Positions 47,519 through 58,282 of a stretch of DNA of 64,000 nucleotides are shown here, one piece after another. The stretch comes from Zhengitettix transpicula. Lineage: Eukaryota; Arthropoda; Insecta; Orthoptera; Tetrigidae. The stretch covers positions 211,216,746 to 211,280,745 of the forward strand of contig CM073590.1 in the NCBI GenBank assembly GCA_037074705.1, read 5' to 3'. A program made the position numbers and the translations under genes. Within the stretch, counting starts at the first letter, position 1, and each line of letters opens with the position of its first letter. Below the pieces are notes generated by a model. It searched no databases. It was not told the DNA's origin and was given only the letters and a program-made list of their open reading frames with translations.

Positions 47519-48659
47519 GAGGCACGTTCAGAAAGTGTCTGTACTGTGACCATAACACTGAGTGGTAGAGGCGGGCCTCCTGACAGAGCGAGCATCGCAG
47601 AAACACGGTAATACTCAAACTTACGTTGCAGTGTCCAGATCCGTGAAATATGTCCGTAAGAAATCCCGTCAAGTCCGAGTCACGTGCTGAGATCTGCTTC
47701 TCACTCGCGGAAAGAATTTTTTCGTCATTCACAACGGTTTACGGCGAAGTTGTTATGAACAGAACGAGTGTGTTTAAGTGGTGCAGGGAGTTTACTGGAT
47801 GCAGAAAAAATGTTCATGACGAACAGAAAAGTTGAAGACCTTCCATGCTGATGGCTGAGTTGGTGAAAAAAATCAATGGAAGTGTTCTTGAGGCTAACAG
47901 AAACGCTGGGATACCAGAAGCTGTGCTGAGAATGGGTCCCAGAACAGCTGACAGAGCATCACAAGAAATATATGATCAATAGCGCCCGCAAGAGTCCTGA
48001 ACGTTCTGAATTGTAAGGTGAGAATTTTCTTCGCTGTATTGTGACCCTGCAGATGAAACATGGGTGGCTTATTACACGCCTGATGCCAAAAGACAGTCGT
48101 CACAGCAATTGCCAATTTGCCAAAAAAAATAGAAATTTGGCAAAAAAATTACGGCCTCAGTGTTTTGGGACCGAATTGGTCGAATTTCTACCTTATGGGG
48201 CGACCATCAATGCACAACGATATTGTGAGACCCTAAAAAATTCAAAACAAAAGGAGGGGATTGCTGACGAGAGGAGTGTGCTTGTTACACAACAATGCTT
48301 GTCACACAGCCTTAGCCAACACGTCGCTCTTGGACTCATTTGGTAGGAATGTTATGAACCACCCCTAGTATTCCCCTCAATTGGTGCCTTCAGATTATCA
48401 TATTTTCATCACCCTGTAGGCTCACATGGGTAGAATTAATTTTTCAACTGAAGAGAGGGCACATAAAGTGGTTTTGAAGTGGGGGAAGAAGCTTTATGGA
48501 GAGTTCTTCGAGGAGGGCATAAAGAAGCTTGTGCAACGCTCACCACATACATTGAACGGGATGGCGATTTTATGAAAAAATTATAATATTCTGTAATTTT
48601 CAGATACACATTTCTAAAAAAATTTTAAAAATCTAGAACACTTACTTTCTAAACATGTT
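47519..48659 (+). mobile_element. Degenerate mariner (Tc1/mariner) element
   Basis: The left end CACGTTCAGAAAGTGTCTG (47523-47541) and right end ACACTTACTTTCTAAACATG (about 48637-48656) are imperfect inverted repeats. They enclose a transposase pseudogene in the orientation and spacing expected of mariner. The ~1.1 kb length is slightly below the usual ~1.3 kb. Confidence 0.85.
47650..48575 (+). pseudogene. Mariner transposase pseudogene
   Basis: Starts at ATG 47650. The N-terminal region has the helix-turn-helix-like VYGEVVMNRTSVFKWCREF, then NVHDEQKS followed by an in-frame TGA where mariners have a glycine before RPS. Frameshifts and stops follow. The catalytic region is still readable: ADETWVAYYTPDAKRQS (about 48055), LLHNNA (about 48290), YSPQLVPSDYHIF (about 48370) and EEGIKKLVQR near 48520. 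Mariner transposases use a DD34D triad: the first and third aspartates are visible, but the second is asparagine (HNN for HDN). The copy is therefore dead both by frame damage and by loss of a catalytic residue. Family membership is clear from these motifs; subfamily is not decided. Confidence 0.88.
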
Positions 48660-48954
48660 TTGTAAAATTATCTTGAGTTTAAAATACTTTACTTCATAAT
48701 TTGTATACTGTACTTTTACTTTTCAAGAAGTTTAAATAAAAATAGATTTATTTGGCACTATAGGAAGAATCCTTTTTCTGTTTAATAGATGATTGGGATA
48801 AATAAATACCTGGTCATGGCAAGCATGTTACTGTATATAAATGGTGACATGTCTGACACGACTGAGACATTCATCTATACAACGATATAAATTAATTTAG
48901 ATGGCAAGGTTCTACAATTGAAATGGTGAATAAGGAGAAAGCCGAGGTTTGTAA
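48660..48954. other. AT-rich spacer
   Basis: Nothing recognised. It would be the 3' UTR of the candidate exon at 48955-49173 on the minus strand. Confidence 0.4.
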
Positions 48955-49173
48955 TTAATCAGCAGTAATCCACAGTTGCAAACGTTGTTGTATGGTTTGA
49001 TCGACCAGGCGCCTGCTGACGTCTGCGTAATGAATCTTGTCGCATGGATATCCTCTCAAAATACCGTTGTCGGTGTGGATCACAAACATCTGCCTATTGC
49101 GACATAGGAGCAGACGCAATACGTCAGAGGAATCACATTGCATGGTAGATAACCGAACTCGATACCACAGAAT
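48955..49173 (-). CDS. Candidate exon, unknown protein
   Basis: A minus-strand frame preceded by an acceptor-like TTTATATAACAG and ending in TAA. It reads ILWYRVRLST, then MQCDSSDVLRLLLC..., with RNRQMFVIHTDNGILRGYP in the middle and QRLQLWITAD at the end (72 residues). Composition is much less AT-rich than its surroundings and the peptide looks protein-like (mixed charged and hydrophobic residues, no low complexity). I do not recognise a family. It lies on the same strand as, and in phase 0 with, the receptor exon at 52621-52812, so it could be an alternative terminal exon of that gene, an exon of another gene, or an old retro-insertion. Without the acceptor it would begin at ATG 49143. Confidence 0.3.
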   Translation of the reverse strand: MLWYRVRLSTMQCDSSDVLRLLLCRNRQMFVIHTDNGILRGYPCDKIHYADVSRRLVDQTIQQRLQLWITAD

Positions 49174-50157
49174 CTGTTATATAAATTAAATAATATTAAC
49201 ATCAAGATTAAGGCAAACCAGGAATAAAGAGGAATATGATGTAGAATGAATCTGGGAGTTTCAGGGGAAAAAAGTAGACCTCACATTTTCGAAAGGGGAA
49301 ATAATTTATTTTCAACTGAGCGCAGTTGGCAGCTAAATAGATCATACAAATGCGGACCTGCTCACTTTGGCCAAATCAGAGTTGATATGTAGTCTAAAAC
49401 TAGAATATAGGCGCATATATTACGCAAAAAATGTTTGTTAGCATATTTTAAGAAATATTTCATATGTGTTTCTCACTCTCTAATTCAAAAGAAAAATTTA
49501 AATATAAAATGAATTTATGCAGGTCAATGTAAGTTACAAACTATTCCTTCTTTATAAACTTTTTTCTGCTAGTTTCTTCCGACATCTTCCATTTTTGACG
49601 ATTCGTATACAATTAAAAATTTTTATCGTGCAAGTTTTAATCAAGATATTCACGTTAATCGATATAATAAAAAATTAGATTTTATTTATGACAATTCATT
49701 TACAAAATTTATTATTTTGATTAAAAAATCCATTATTCAAATTAATGTTAATTAATTACGATCTTGCAAGAAATATTTAGAAAGAAACGTCATATGTTTC
49801 ATTCCATGGCAATCAATTTCAAAGGACCAAATGTACGCAATGAGACAAAAAATACTCCACAACCTGAGAATCCATTATAAAATATAATATTATTAGCGAA
49901 TATACGTCAATTACAACGGATAAATTATCACCTATGAAAATAAACCAATGGAGAAGTTATATAATAACAGCAGTAATACCCGAAGAATCGCCCGAACATG
50001 GTCGAAATTCTTATTAAACAGTGTAATAATATAATACAGGAGAAACTTCAATGTATGTTACCCTGCAACAATTTTACTTAATATTATATAGTGATTTATA
50101 TTTTAAATAATCAAACTTTTTGAAGAGGAAACCGAATTTTATACAACCCAAAGTTAG
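49174..50157. other. AT-rich stretch, nothing recognised
   Basis: No supported gene or repeat. Confidence 0.5.
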
Positions 50158-50166
50158 TTGTTTAGT

Positions 50167-50525
50167 TGAAATGAAACAGTTTATGATTTATGATTAAAAA
50201 TAAATAATGATAAAGATAGCGAAATACGGACAAAATAAGTCAGAATATAAATACCAAACAACGTTTCTGGGATCCTTGCCCATTTCTTCGGGTGATAAGA
50301 AGAGCCGAGAGCGACACAATTGTTACTCGTCGATTGACAAAACTGGAAGCTATTTTCATAGGTAATCAAATCAAAAGCTTTGAGTTTTGTTAACTGACGA
50401 GTGCAGTTGTGTCACTCTAGGCTCTTCTTATCACCTGAAGAAAGGAACAAGGATCCTCGAAACGTTGTGTGGTATTTATATCGTCAATTCTTACGTCTGT
50501 ATTTGGCTATATTTCTTATTACTAA
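50167..50525. mobile_element. Inverted-dimer hammerhead element with 9-bp target duplication
   Basis: TTGTTTAGT flanks both ends (50158-50166 and 50526-50534). The left arm (minus, core 50260-50292) and right arm (plus, core 50435-50466) share AAATAGCC-type ends, GTGTCGCTCT-type blocks and the core, and meet around 50370. The right core reads CTGAAGA, extra A, AGGA, loop, TCCT, C, GAAACGTT, GTG. The left arm has ACTTATTTTG where the right has GAATTGACG, so the arms have diverged since duplication or came from different copies. Confidence 0.8.
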
Positions 50526-50550
50526 TTGTTTAGTATCAAGCACGTTATCA

Positions 50551-51043
50551 TAGCATAGGATTTGAAAGAGGGAATGCGGAAGGCTAGAGGAAGGTAGCCA
50601 AGGGTTACTAGGGCCCCCGGGCTATGGTTTAAGGATCCTACCCGGCATTCGCCTAAAGAAATGTAGGAAAAACCCTATAAAAACCTGCAACAGGTAGGTC
50701 GGGCATTGGGTACTTGTCCCACGCCCTTCCGATAGCGGGAGAGGAGTTTGCAGTGGGTACGCACCATTCCCTTCTTCGTGCCTCGACCAGTTTAGGAGGC
50801 AGCTTACCGACTATTCCAATGGGAATAGAGGACAACTCTTACCGTATGCCCAAGTTCTGTGACCCCGGAACATAGACCTCTCAGAACAGGCCGAGGTGCC
50901 TCGGCTTGTGGGAACCTTAGTTCAAAAACAGAGAGGAAAAGGCATCCCCAAAGGTTGCCCCTTCGTATCTCTCCTACAAGGTTCTGCCTGCGAGAGAACA
51001 TCCCTCGCAGGTATTGCCTTCGAGAGAATAGTCCTCGCAGACA
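50551..51043 (-). mobile_element. R3 copy, 3' end trimmed
   Basis: All central blocks from TAGCATAGG to the CGAGAGAATAGTCCTCG hairpin region. The terminal ATGAGGGTAATCC block and A-tail are missing. Confidence 0.75.
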
Positions 51044-51066
51044 GTATGCCTAGATGTGCTAACATT

Positions 51067-51296
51067 TTTTTTTTAGGGCAACAGGCTACATGGGGGTAAT
51101 CCACTTTAATAGCATAGGAAGGGATTTGAAAGGGGGGATGCGGAAGGGTAGAAGAAGGTAGCCAAGGATTAACTAGGGCCCCCGGGCTATATTTTAAGGA
51201 TCCTACCCGGCATTCGCCTAAAGAAATGCTGGGAAAACCTTAGAAAAGCTTGCATCGGGTAGTTTGGGCATTGGGTACTTCCGATAGCGGGAGAGG
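51067..51296 (-). mobile_element. R3 copy, truncated
   Basis: T-tract and GGGCAACAGGCTACATGGGG start, ending abruptly at CGATAGCGGGAGAGGA where a LINE fragment begins. The copy at 57115-57372 stops at the same place. Confidence 0.75.
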
Positions 51297-52237
51297 AAAA
51301 TGTGCTAACACATTCGAGGGATCCACAAATACATATAAACTTCACGGTATGGCTTCGAGTTTCTACTGTGAATCTTATGTAACTACAACAGCCCTAAACG
51401 ACATCGAGAACTCTAACAAATCCAAGTTCGCTATCTTCACGGACTCAATAAGTGTAATCAAATCAATAAAAAAACAAATGTAGTGAGGAACCCATTACGC
51501 TTGGTATCATAGCCCAAAACTCCAAAATAATAACCTCAGGTAAACATCTGTCATACATATAGATCCCCTCCCATGTCAGAATCGCAGGTAATGAAGCAGC
51601 CGATGCCGCGGCTAAATGCGCAATATTCAGCCAAAACCCATCTACCCTGCCAGAGTCCCACAAGAACATAATCAAAACTGTAAAAGTCAAATTAAAGAAA
51701 AACTGGAACAACGAATAGGTTAATAAACAAACAAAACTTCACGAAATAAGGGACAGTGTACACGAAACCCAACCTCATCAGTACAATTTAAAAAGACGTA
51801 TTCACCCGTCTAAGAATTGGTCATTCTAGACTATCTCACGGTCACCTAATGACCAAAACCAACCCAGTTGCATGTGACAACTCCAAAATTACCACCCGAC
51901 ACATAATTAACGAGTGCGAGTACACGCTACAAAAAAGAAGAGACTATGGAATCCCAGACAGCTACAAGGAACCCCGATATATGAACTCAATCATGGATTA
52001 TCTTAGGAACCTAAACGTGATTGATGTCATCTAATTTAGCCATACTAGATTTTCCTATACAATCTGTAATATCATATACTGTAAATCATATTGTATCTAA
52101 GACGCAGCCAACATCCTGTAACTAATGAAACCCCAATGTAAAAAAAATGTAGTAGTAATTTTGTAAAGTGAATCGTGGTCACCAATAACCGTGTTTGTTG
52201 ATGTGACAATAAACTGAATACTTAAAAATAAAAAAAT
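51297..52237 (+). pseudogene. 3' end of a LINE (RNase H domain), degenerate
   Basis: Conceptual pieces in three frames: ASSFYCESYVTTTALND and FAIFTDSISVIKSI (first frame), then IPSHVRIAGNEAADAAAKC (second frame, after a stop at the usual Trp), then RLRIGHSRLSHGHLMTKTNP with a C...H...C knuckle remnant (third frame). These are hallmarks of the RNase H and C-terminal region of jockey/I-type LINEs; acidic residues in CES, FTDS and NEAAD correspond to the RNase H active site. At least two frameshifts and several stops disable it. The element ends in AATAAACTGAATACTTAAAAA and an A-rich tail, and is 5' truncated at 51297 against an R3 copy. Confidence 0.85.
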
Positions 52238-52620
52238 GGGAAATAGGTAGGTAAGAAAGATTCTCTAGGTTACTCACACTAGACATTATCGGTTATAAAT
52301 TTCTAAAACATTTTAAGTTGAAAATCCATTTTCTGTAATATTTCATACTGTACAGAAAATTTAAATAAGAGATAGGTAATTAACGGATCGAGAAAGGTCG
52401 CATATGGCCGAGAGTGAACGATGATATCTCCGTGTTTAGAGCGACTGTATACTAAGTGGGGCTCCTGGGTTCGACCCTTGAGGCAATCGAGATTTTTCTA
52501 TCCTAATCTGGTTAATTCACTTTCATATCTTTTAGAGATATGGTTGACTGAAAGGGTTATTTCATTCTTCAAATAATTACATTCAGACAACTGTGTAATA
52601 TAAGATATAGAACTGCTTAC
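52238..52620 (-). other. Presumed intron 1 of the receptor gene
   Basis: Follows the receptor exon's donor on the minus strand. AT-rich, no second exon seen here. If the gene is intact the intron continues leftward and contains the LINE, R3 and possibly mariner insertions. Confidence 0.5.
52615..52620 (-). other. Splice donor of the receptor exon
   Basis: CTG followed by GTAAGC on the minus strand: a good donor match placed after the codon for the last Leu of YLLNL, in phase 0. Related CCK-type receptors continue with a small residue and VSD or ISD in the second helix, so the exon break lies just before TM2. Confidence 0.75.
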
Positions 52621-52812
52621 CAGGTTGAGGAGGTAAACGTTGGTGACAGTGCGCATGCGCTTGTTTCGGGCGAGCGTGGCGACGACCAGAGAGTTCCCTA
52701 CGACGGCCAGGACGAAGATCAGCACGTACAGAGGAACCAGAAGCTCACTCTCGAAGACAGCGCCGCCCCCGAGGGCGCTGCTCACGTTCGCCACCTCTAC
52801 GGACTCGTTCAT
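52621..52812 (-). CDS. First coding exon of a sulfakinin/CCK-like receptor (GPCR)
   Basis: Sixty-four codons from ATG 52812 to a phase-0 donor. The short N-terminus has two N-glycosylation motifs (N2-E-S, N9-V-S). TM1 spans about residues 24-48 (ELLVPLYVLIFVLAVVGN), with the class A GN motif at Asn40. The first cytoplasmic loop reads NKRMRTVTN (residues 50-58), then VYLLNL enters TM2. NKRMRTxTN with a preceding GN is typical of cholecystokinin and insect sulfakinin receptors, which couple peptide binding at the plasma membrane to G proteins and control feeding and gut activity. Allatotropin/orexin-type receptors are the main alternative. The GTG-initiated extension to 52833 is not needed, because an acceptor-like TTTATTCCAG ends at 52819 just upstream of the ATG. 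GC-rich compared with its surroundings, as expected for an exon. Remaining exons are not in view. Confidence 0.8.
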
Positions 52813-52818
52813 GCCTCC

Positions 52819-52845
52819 CTGGAATAAAGCCACCTTGAGAAGACG
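52819..52845 (-). other. Probable splice acceptor upstream of the receptor ATG
   Basis: On the minus strand CGTCTTCTCAAGG is followed by TGGCTTTATTCCAG and GGAGGCATG. This would place six bases of 5' UTR in the coding exon and an untranslated exon farther upstream (higher coordinates). An alternative is that transcription simply reads through from an upstream start. Confidence 0.45.
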
Positions 52846-52849
52846 ATCT

Positions 52850-53640
52850 ACTCGTTACCTAATGAATCTTTAATACATATCTGGAGTATAGACTGAATAA
52901 TTTATTATTTCCGTTAGATCTCACAACTCAAAATAAATTATTATTTTCTATACATGTAGTATTTTTATTTATTTACATACAACAGAACGAATAAAATCTA
53001 AGTAACGAAGAATTAAATACTTGGAACCTGGGATAAGCGAATATTATATCAATTTCAGGAAGAAAAATATCTATTAATATTTAATTATTCAGGTATTTTA
53101 TTGCCTTGGAGCAGATAAACGAGAAAGAAAAGTAAAAAAAGGCAAACAAAAGAACAAAAGGAAAGCAAAGAAACAAGAAAGATAGAAATAAAGAGTCAGG
53201 TCAAAGAGATTACCAGAAAGATCGTCTAGAAGATCAGAAAAAAATATGTAGAGATGAACTCCAAGCAAAGAAAATAAAGAAAACAAGAAAAACAGAAAGA
53301 TAGATGCAGTGTGTAAGAAACAAGTTAGATTAAAGAAACTCCAACGTATCGAACATTACAGTTTCTCACTTATCTACTCCAAGACAATGGAATACCCGAA
53401 TAATCTAAATTGTAATGTTACCTCACCATTGTCAAGAAATTTAAAATTCCAAAGTTCCAATGACCATTGAAGAATGTTTGAAAGAACGGGTTAGAACCTA
53501 TAAAATTTGTTGCACCAAAATTTACAAAATTTTTAGATTTAGTAACGTCAAAAATTTGTAAAGAAAATTAACGTCCTCAATTATAAAATTAAATTTCCTA
53601 TTCAATTTTCGATATATATATTTACATACGTGTCAGTTAT
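52850..53640. other. AT-rich stretch, with purine-rich tract at 53120-53330
   Basis: The plus strand at 53120-53330 is strongly A/G-rich (many AAGAAA, AAAGAA). It gives a low-complexity frame on the minus strand that is not a gene. Confidence 0.5.
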
Positions 53641-53647
53641 GTTTATA

Positions 53648-53768
53648 TCAGGGATGCGATATTAATTTTAATTATTTTGGCTGCTAAAATATATCGATAT
53701 TAATTTTAATTATTTTGGCTGCTAAAACATTTCGATATTAATTTTAATTTTTTTGGCTGCTAAAATAT
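53648..53768. repeat. Tandem repeat, three units of about 40 bp
   Basis: CGATATTAATTTTAATT followed by a T-rich bridge and TTTTGGCTGCTAAAA repeats three times with few differences. Confidence 0.9.
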
Positions 53769-54911
53769 AGAAGTCTTGTCTTAGTTAGGACATTTTTTTA
53801 TTTCATAATAACATCGGTTCACGTAAATATCATAAGTTGAGGAAGCACTGATTGTTTATATCATTGCATTCTGAAGATGATGTATGTATTAAATTTTTAA
53901 CATTCCTAAAAATGGTTTCAACACATCGGATTGACCTTAAAATATGTATATAGTGCGCTGAAATTTGTTAGTAACCCAATTTAGTGTCCTTCTTCGCAGG
54001 AGCTACAGGTTCCACAAGCGCCTAGAGCTTTACCGCGTCAGAAATTTGTTTTGTATGTGTTTATTCCGCGATGGCGCCCCTCCACTCCCTCAATCTGCTC
54101 CATCGGCCTTCGTTTCAGACGCGTGTTAGGGCAGTAATATTGTTCACTAGTGATTTTACCTCAATAGTTGAAAATTAAAATGGGATTATATGTTGTTATT
54201 GAAGCAATTTTACAAATACAGACTTGAAAAAAGAAATCTGTGTTGGTATTGCCGAAATGGTTTGAAGAGAAAAGTTCTCATTCAACGTATTGATATAAAA
54301 AAATTATTTAAGAACTTGATTTGAAGTTGATATCCATTGCATAAAACTCGTAATCAGTTCAATTAGTAAATGTTTAAATAAGTATCCCGTAATATTTAAA
54401 ATAACAGCATTTATATCAATAAAAAGCATAATATCGATGGAAGCGCATATTATAATTTAAAAAATTAAATATATTAATGAAAACTGTTTCAATTAATAAT
54501 ATCGCAGAAGATGAATTCTTGTGAGATACAAATTTCTTTGGCGTGAATAAGGAGAACAGTACACATTTAAATCACTTTAGCCATATACTGTACTCAAAAT
54601 ATAGACTTTGATTATTTATAAATTCCATTATTTTTCACTTGAATCCATAGGATTCGCCATTACAATGAATGCTAATACAGTAAATAAAAAACGTAAGCTG
54701 CACACCATTAATAAAATTCAGCAGCACAGAATTAAATTCCATTAATAATGCAACACCATAAAGACAATCGTCAATCATTAGAACTGTGCTTATCATTTCA
54801 ATATCTGTAAAAATTATTATTGTAATGAGGGAAATTAAATATTAGTAGTATGATAAAATTAACAAAAAAATTTGGCATACTAATTGTAGACATACTAATA
54901 TTTATTCCATA

Positions 54912-54947
<36 letters not shown>

Positions 54948-55710
54948 TTTAATGATCCCATTAGTCCTCCAAGGATGGAATAGGGAATGTCGAAACAAGA
55001 TTTCATAAGTAGATAATAAAATAATTAAAATCAAAAAATAAATAAATTCAATATTGAGGACGAAACACATGTAAAACGAATAGACAAATTCAAGAATACA
55101 TTTATAAAAAACTTAGGAAAAAGTAAATATAAAAATGAGAACCGATTAATACATAAACGAGTAAAGAATAGAAATATTCATTTGAAAATCTAATAATACA
55201 ATAATCGTATATATGATAAATATATACACACAATGGAAAAATTTAGAGCATTTAAATCGAGGTTTATTATTATTTTAAGCAAAATAAATTGAAGTGGAAT
55301 GGTAAATAGACTTTAAAATAATATAAACATACGCAAAATGTGTCGGTTGAATCAGGCAGGTCTTATAAAATTTATTTCAAGTTCTTTTAAATAATATTTG
55401 GAACCTAATTATTGATAACCTTAAATGTAAATATAGTCAAATGTATCAGAAAATTCAAAATATTTTTAGAAATTTTATAATACTATATTAATCAAACTTC
55501 TCTTCTTTTTTTTCAGGGGCTGAATTCCTAAACTAGGGACAAAACTTAATAATAATTGTTCCCATTGCTTTAATTAATTGTTAATTAATAAACCTTTTCT
55601 GACAGTTTGACCATTATATTTATGTATTATGTTTTTCTCTTATTTTAACACGCGACACCGTCGAAGTACGGATAATATTTATTTATTCCAACTCAATATA
55701 GACATATATG
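53769..55710. other. AT-rich stretch with a (TA)n at 54915-54942
   Basis: A less AT-rich patch occurs at 53990-54130. No gene or mobile element was recognised. Confidence 0.45.
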
Positions 55711-55713
<3 letters not shown>

Positions 55714-55753
<40 letters not shown>

Positions 55754-55777
55754 TATATAAGTGTGTGTGTGTGTGTA
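55714..55777. repeat. Compound (TA)n (GT)n microsatellite
   Basis: TA run, short ATATTAATATA bridge, then about eight GT units. Confidence 0.9.
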
Positions 55778-57110
55778 TCTTAAAGGTAATTAAATCCGGG
55801 ATAAATGATTTTATCTCTCTGCACGAAGTATATTCGTCATTGTCCCTTTAACTAAGACATAGTGTTGTCCATTCAGTGACACTCGACGGATCGGTTCCTT
55901 GTCCTCAGTTTTATAGGAAATAATTACTCTGCTGCTTTTGGAACTGTGCCAGAGGCCTCCTCGTATTCAATCCTGTAAGGGGATCCCGACAGACCGCATC
56001 ACATTACAAAAGTGTCGGGCTAACGAAGGTAAAAACGACATCTAACGTCTTTGTCCTACTATTTTGCTAATCCAAATTTGTAAGGTAAAACGAAATTCAA
56101 TATTTTTCTCGCAATCAAAATTTTAGACCTTTACTAAAACTTCACGCCAAAATATATCAAGTATAAGATTCTACAATATTATCTTTGCGTTGACCGTAAA
56201 ATTAATCTAAAGTCACAGAATTATAACTCATTTGTTTTAAATGAATTCTTCTTCTGGACGCACAAAAGTTTCTACCACCTATTAACCAACGATTCATTAT
56301 CAACATTATCTACGATGAAATTACGAACAGAATATCGAGTGTATCCCTTTATTAAAGTCCTTTTATTTTCACTCCACAGCAATGTCATAAATTTTGTCCA
56401 CAGAAAACATTCAACGTCTCCTTTATTGAAAATTACGCGCGTACAACTACAAAACGATATGAAAGAACACGAGGAGAGGAAGGGATGTATAAGTCATAAT
56501 TGGAGGACGTGGAGTTTCACGTGTTTGGTAAATAAAAGTTACTGAAGGAGACGCGCGTTTGAAATTGAGGATTCGCGCAATAACACTAGAAGCAACACAG
56601 GAAAATTCCATTCAATTTCTCAAAAAAAGATCAGGAAAAACAGAACTCCACGAATTCGTCGATCACCGCAACTGATTAATAACTAAATCCCTGAAAATTA
56701 ATATTTCATACTTCTTCAGTGACTCTGCTCTGTTCTGTTCTGAAATAATTTTGTTAGTAAATCGTATCTCGGGCAAGTGTTTGATGGGAAACATACGGAT
56801 CCCGTCAGTTAAACGATTAATAGTCGCCAAATCTGTAAAATTTTTAATATACCAGTTTAGCGATATCAAGGTACGAAAACAAAACAAGCAGCACGTCGAA
56901 TTGAGAAATAATCTGGCCAGCCTTTATATTTATTTGAGTCAGTGGAATGCTATATTTTTTTAAAGTATTAATATTTTATTTTTTATGCCTGTTTTAATAA
57001 TTAAAGAAAATAAACGGCCATTTAAGGCCAATTTTTATAATTACAAAAAATTATTAATCTTACAATTTTAATTGAATAGGTCAAGAACGTGTTTATTCAT
57101 AACGTTGTAA
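55778..57110. other. Stretch with no supported gene
   Basis: 55830-56040 is less AT-rich and single-copy in the window but gives no recognisable protein. The 76-codon frame at 56315-56545 and the overlapping frames near 56700 show no motif. Confidence 0.4.
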
Positions 57111-57114
57111 TGAA

Positions 57115-57372
57115 TGGGGGGGGGGGTAACAGGTTACAGAGGGTAATACACATGGTGGCAACTCCCCTTTAATAGCATAGGAAGCGATTGAAAGGCGGAT
57201 GCGGAAGGGTAAAGAAGGTAGCCAAGGGTTAACTAGGGCCCCCGAGCTATAGTTTAAGGATCCTACCTGGCATTCGCCTAAAAGTAATGGAGAACAAACC
57301 CTAGAAAAACCTGTATCAGGTATGTCGGGCATTGGGTACTTGTCCCACGTCCTTCCGATAGCGGGAGAGGAA
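57115..57372 (-). mobile_element. R3 copy, truncated at a shared breakpoint
   Basis: Begins with a G12 run and GTAACAGGTTACAGAGGG in place of the usual start, and ends at CGATAGCGGGAGAGGA exactly like the copy at 51067-51296. Confidence 0.75.
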
Positions 57373-58282
57373 TTAACTCAAATTTCTACTGTTCTTTGGG
57401 CGAAATATCGACAGCGGGAGAAGTATCACTGAGTTGGAGGAGTAGTGGTACCTTTGGTGTATATTTTTTACGAAGTTATTGTTTATGTTTTTGTGAATAA
57501 AGAAATAATATTGAAATTAGGTACATCACTGTTATGTAAACAATTATTGTTCTTTTTCGCATATTTTCTCACCGTAAAATCTAAAAATATATTTCAGTCT
57601 AGCACAGCCTGAGAAGGATGCAAATATGTGCAAAACCTTTTTTGTGCTGTTGGACAAAAATTTTGTAATTAAAAAAAAATTAATTATGAAAAATGTCTGT
57701 CCATGTACGTTTAATATATCTTCCGTGACTATGTTGTCTGTGGCTCCGTTTTCGTTAATGTTAGCTTATCAGACGCAGCAAAATACAGAAAATTCCTTGT
57801 ATTCTGTTAATAAGTATTTTTCGTCACTTAATTATTCATATCATTTATTGAGGTAAATTTTTAAAACAAATGAAAACAAAGTTTTCCAGTGTAAGTTTCC
57901 GGCCATTGCTCATTTTGTGCTACGTTGAAATTGGGGGAATCTGATGAAAGGCTTAAGTACACGGCTTTACCCCGGTAGAGCCTCAATCGGTATGCATTTC
58001 CCTTTATGTAATGGCACACATGTTGCATGTTGCAAATTATACAAGGTGTTTGCAAATTCCCCTTACAAATTTTAGGGCATGTAAAAGGGATTCAGTAGAT
58101 AAATTTTTAAATTGGAACGATATTTTTCAACTATTAAATTCTGTAAATAGTTAACTTTCTTGAAGAAGCGTAGACGTAATTGCGTACAGTAATCTATAGT
58201 ATTACAAACCTTTAGCCGCGAACTAGAAGATGAGTATTAGGCGTACTTATCACTTACGCCATTTTTTGTTGTTACTATTTAT
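57373..58282. other. AT-rich stretch, nothing recognised
   Basis: No gene supported. A short GACAGCGGGAGAAG near 57411 vaguely repeats the adjacent R3 end. Confidence 0.4.

Noticed and set aside
52640..52873. Plus-strand 77-codon frame opposite the receptor exon
   Set aside because: Antisense shadow of the GPCR exon, whose minus-strand translation has clear TM1 motifs and a donor site.
53098..53286. Phe/Leu-rich minus-strand frame
   Set aside because: Translation of a purine-rich tract; simulated membrane protein.
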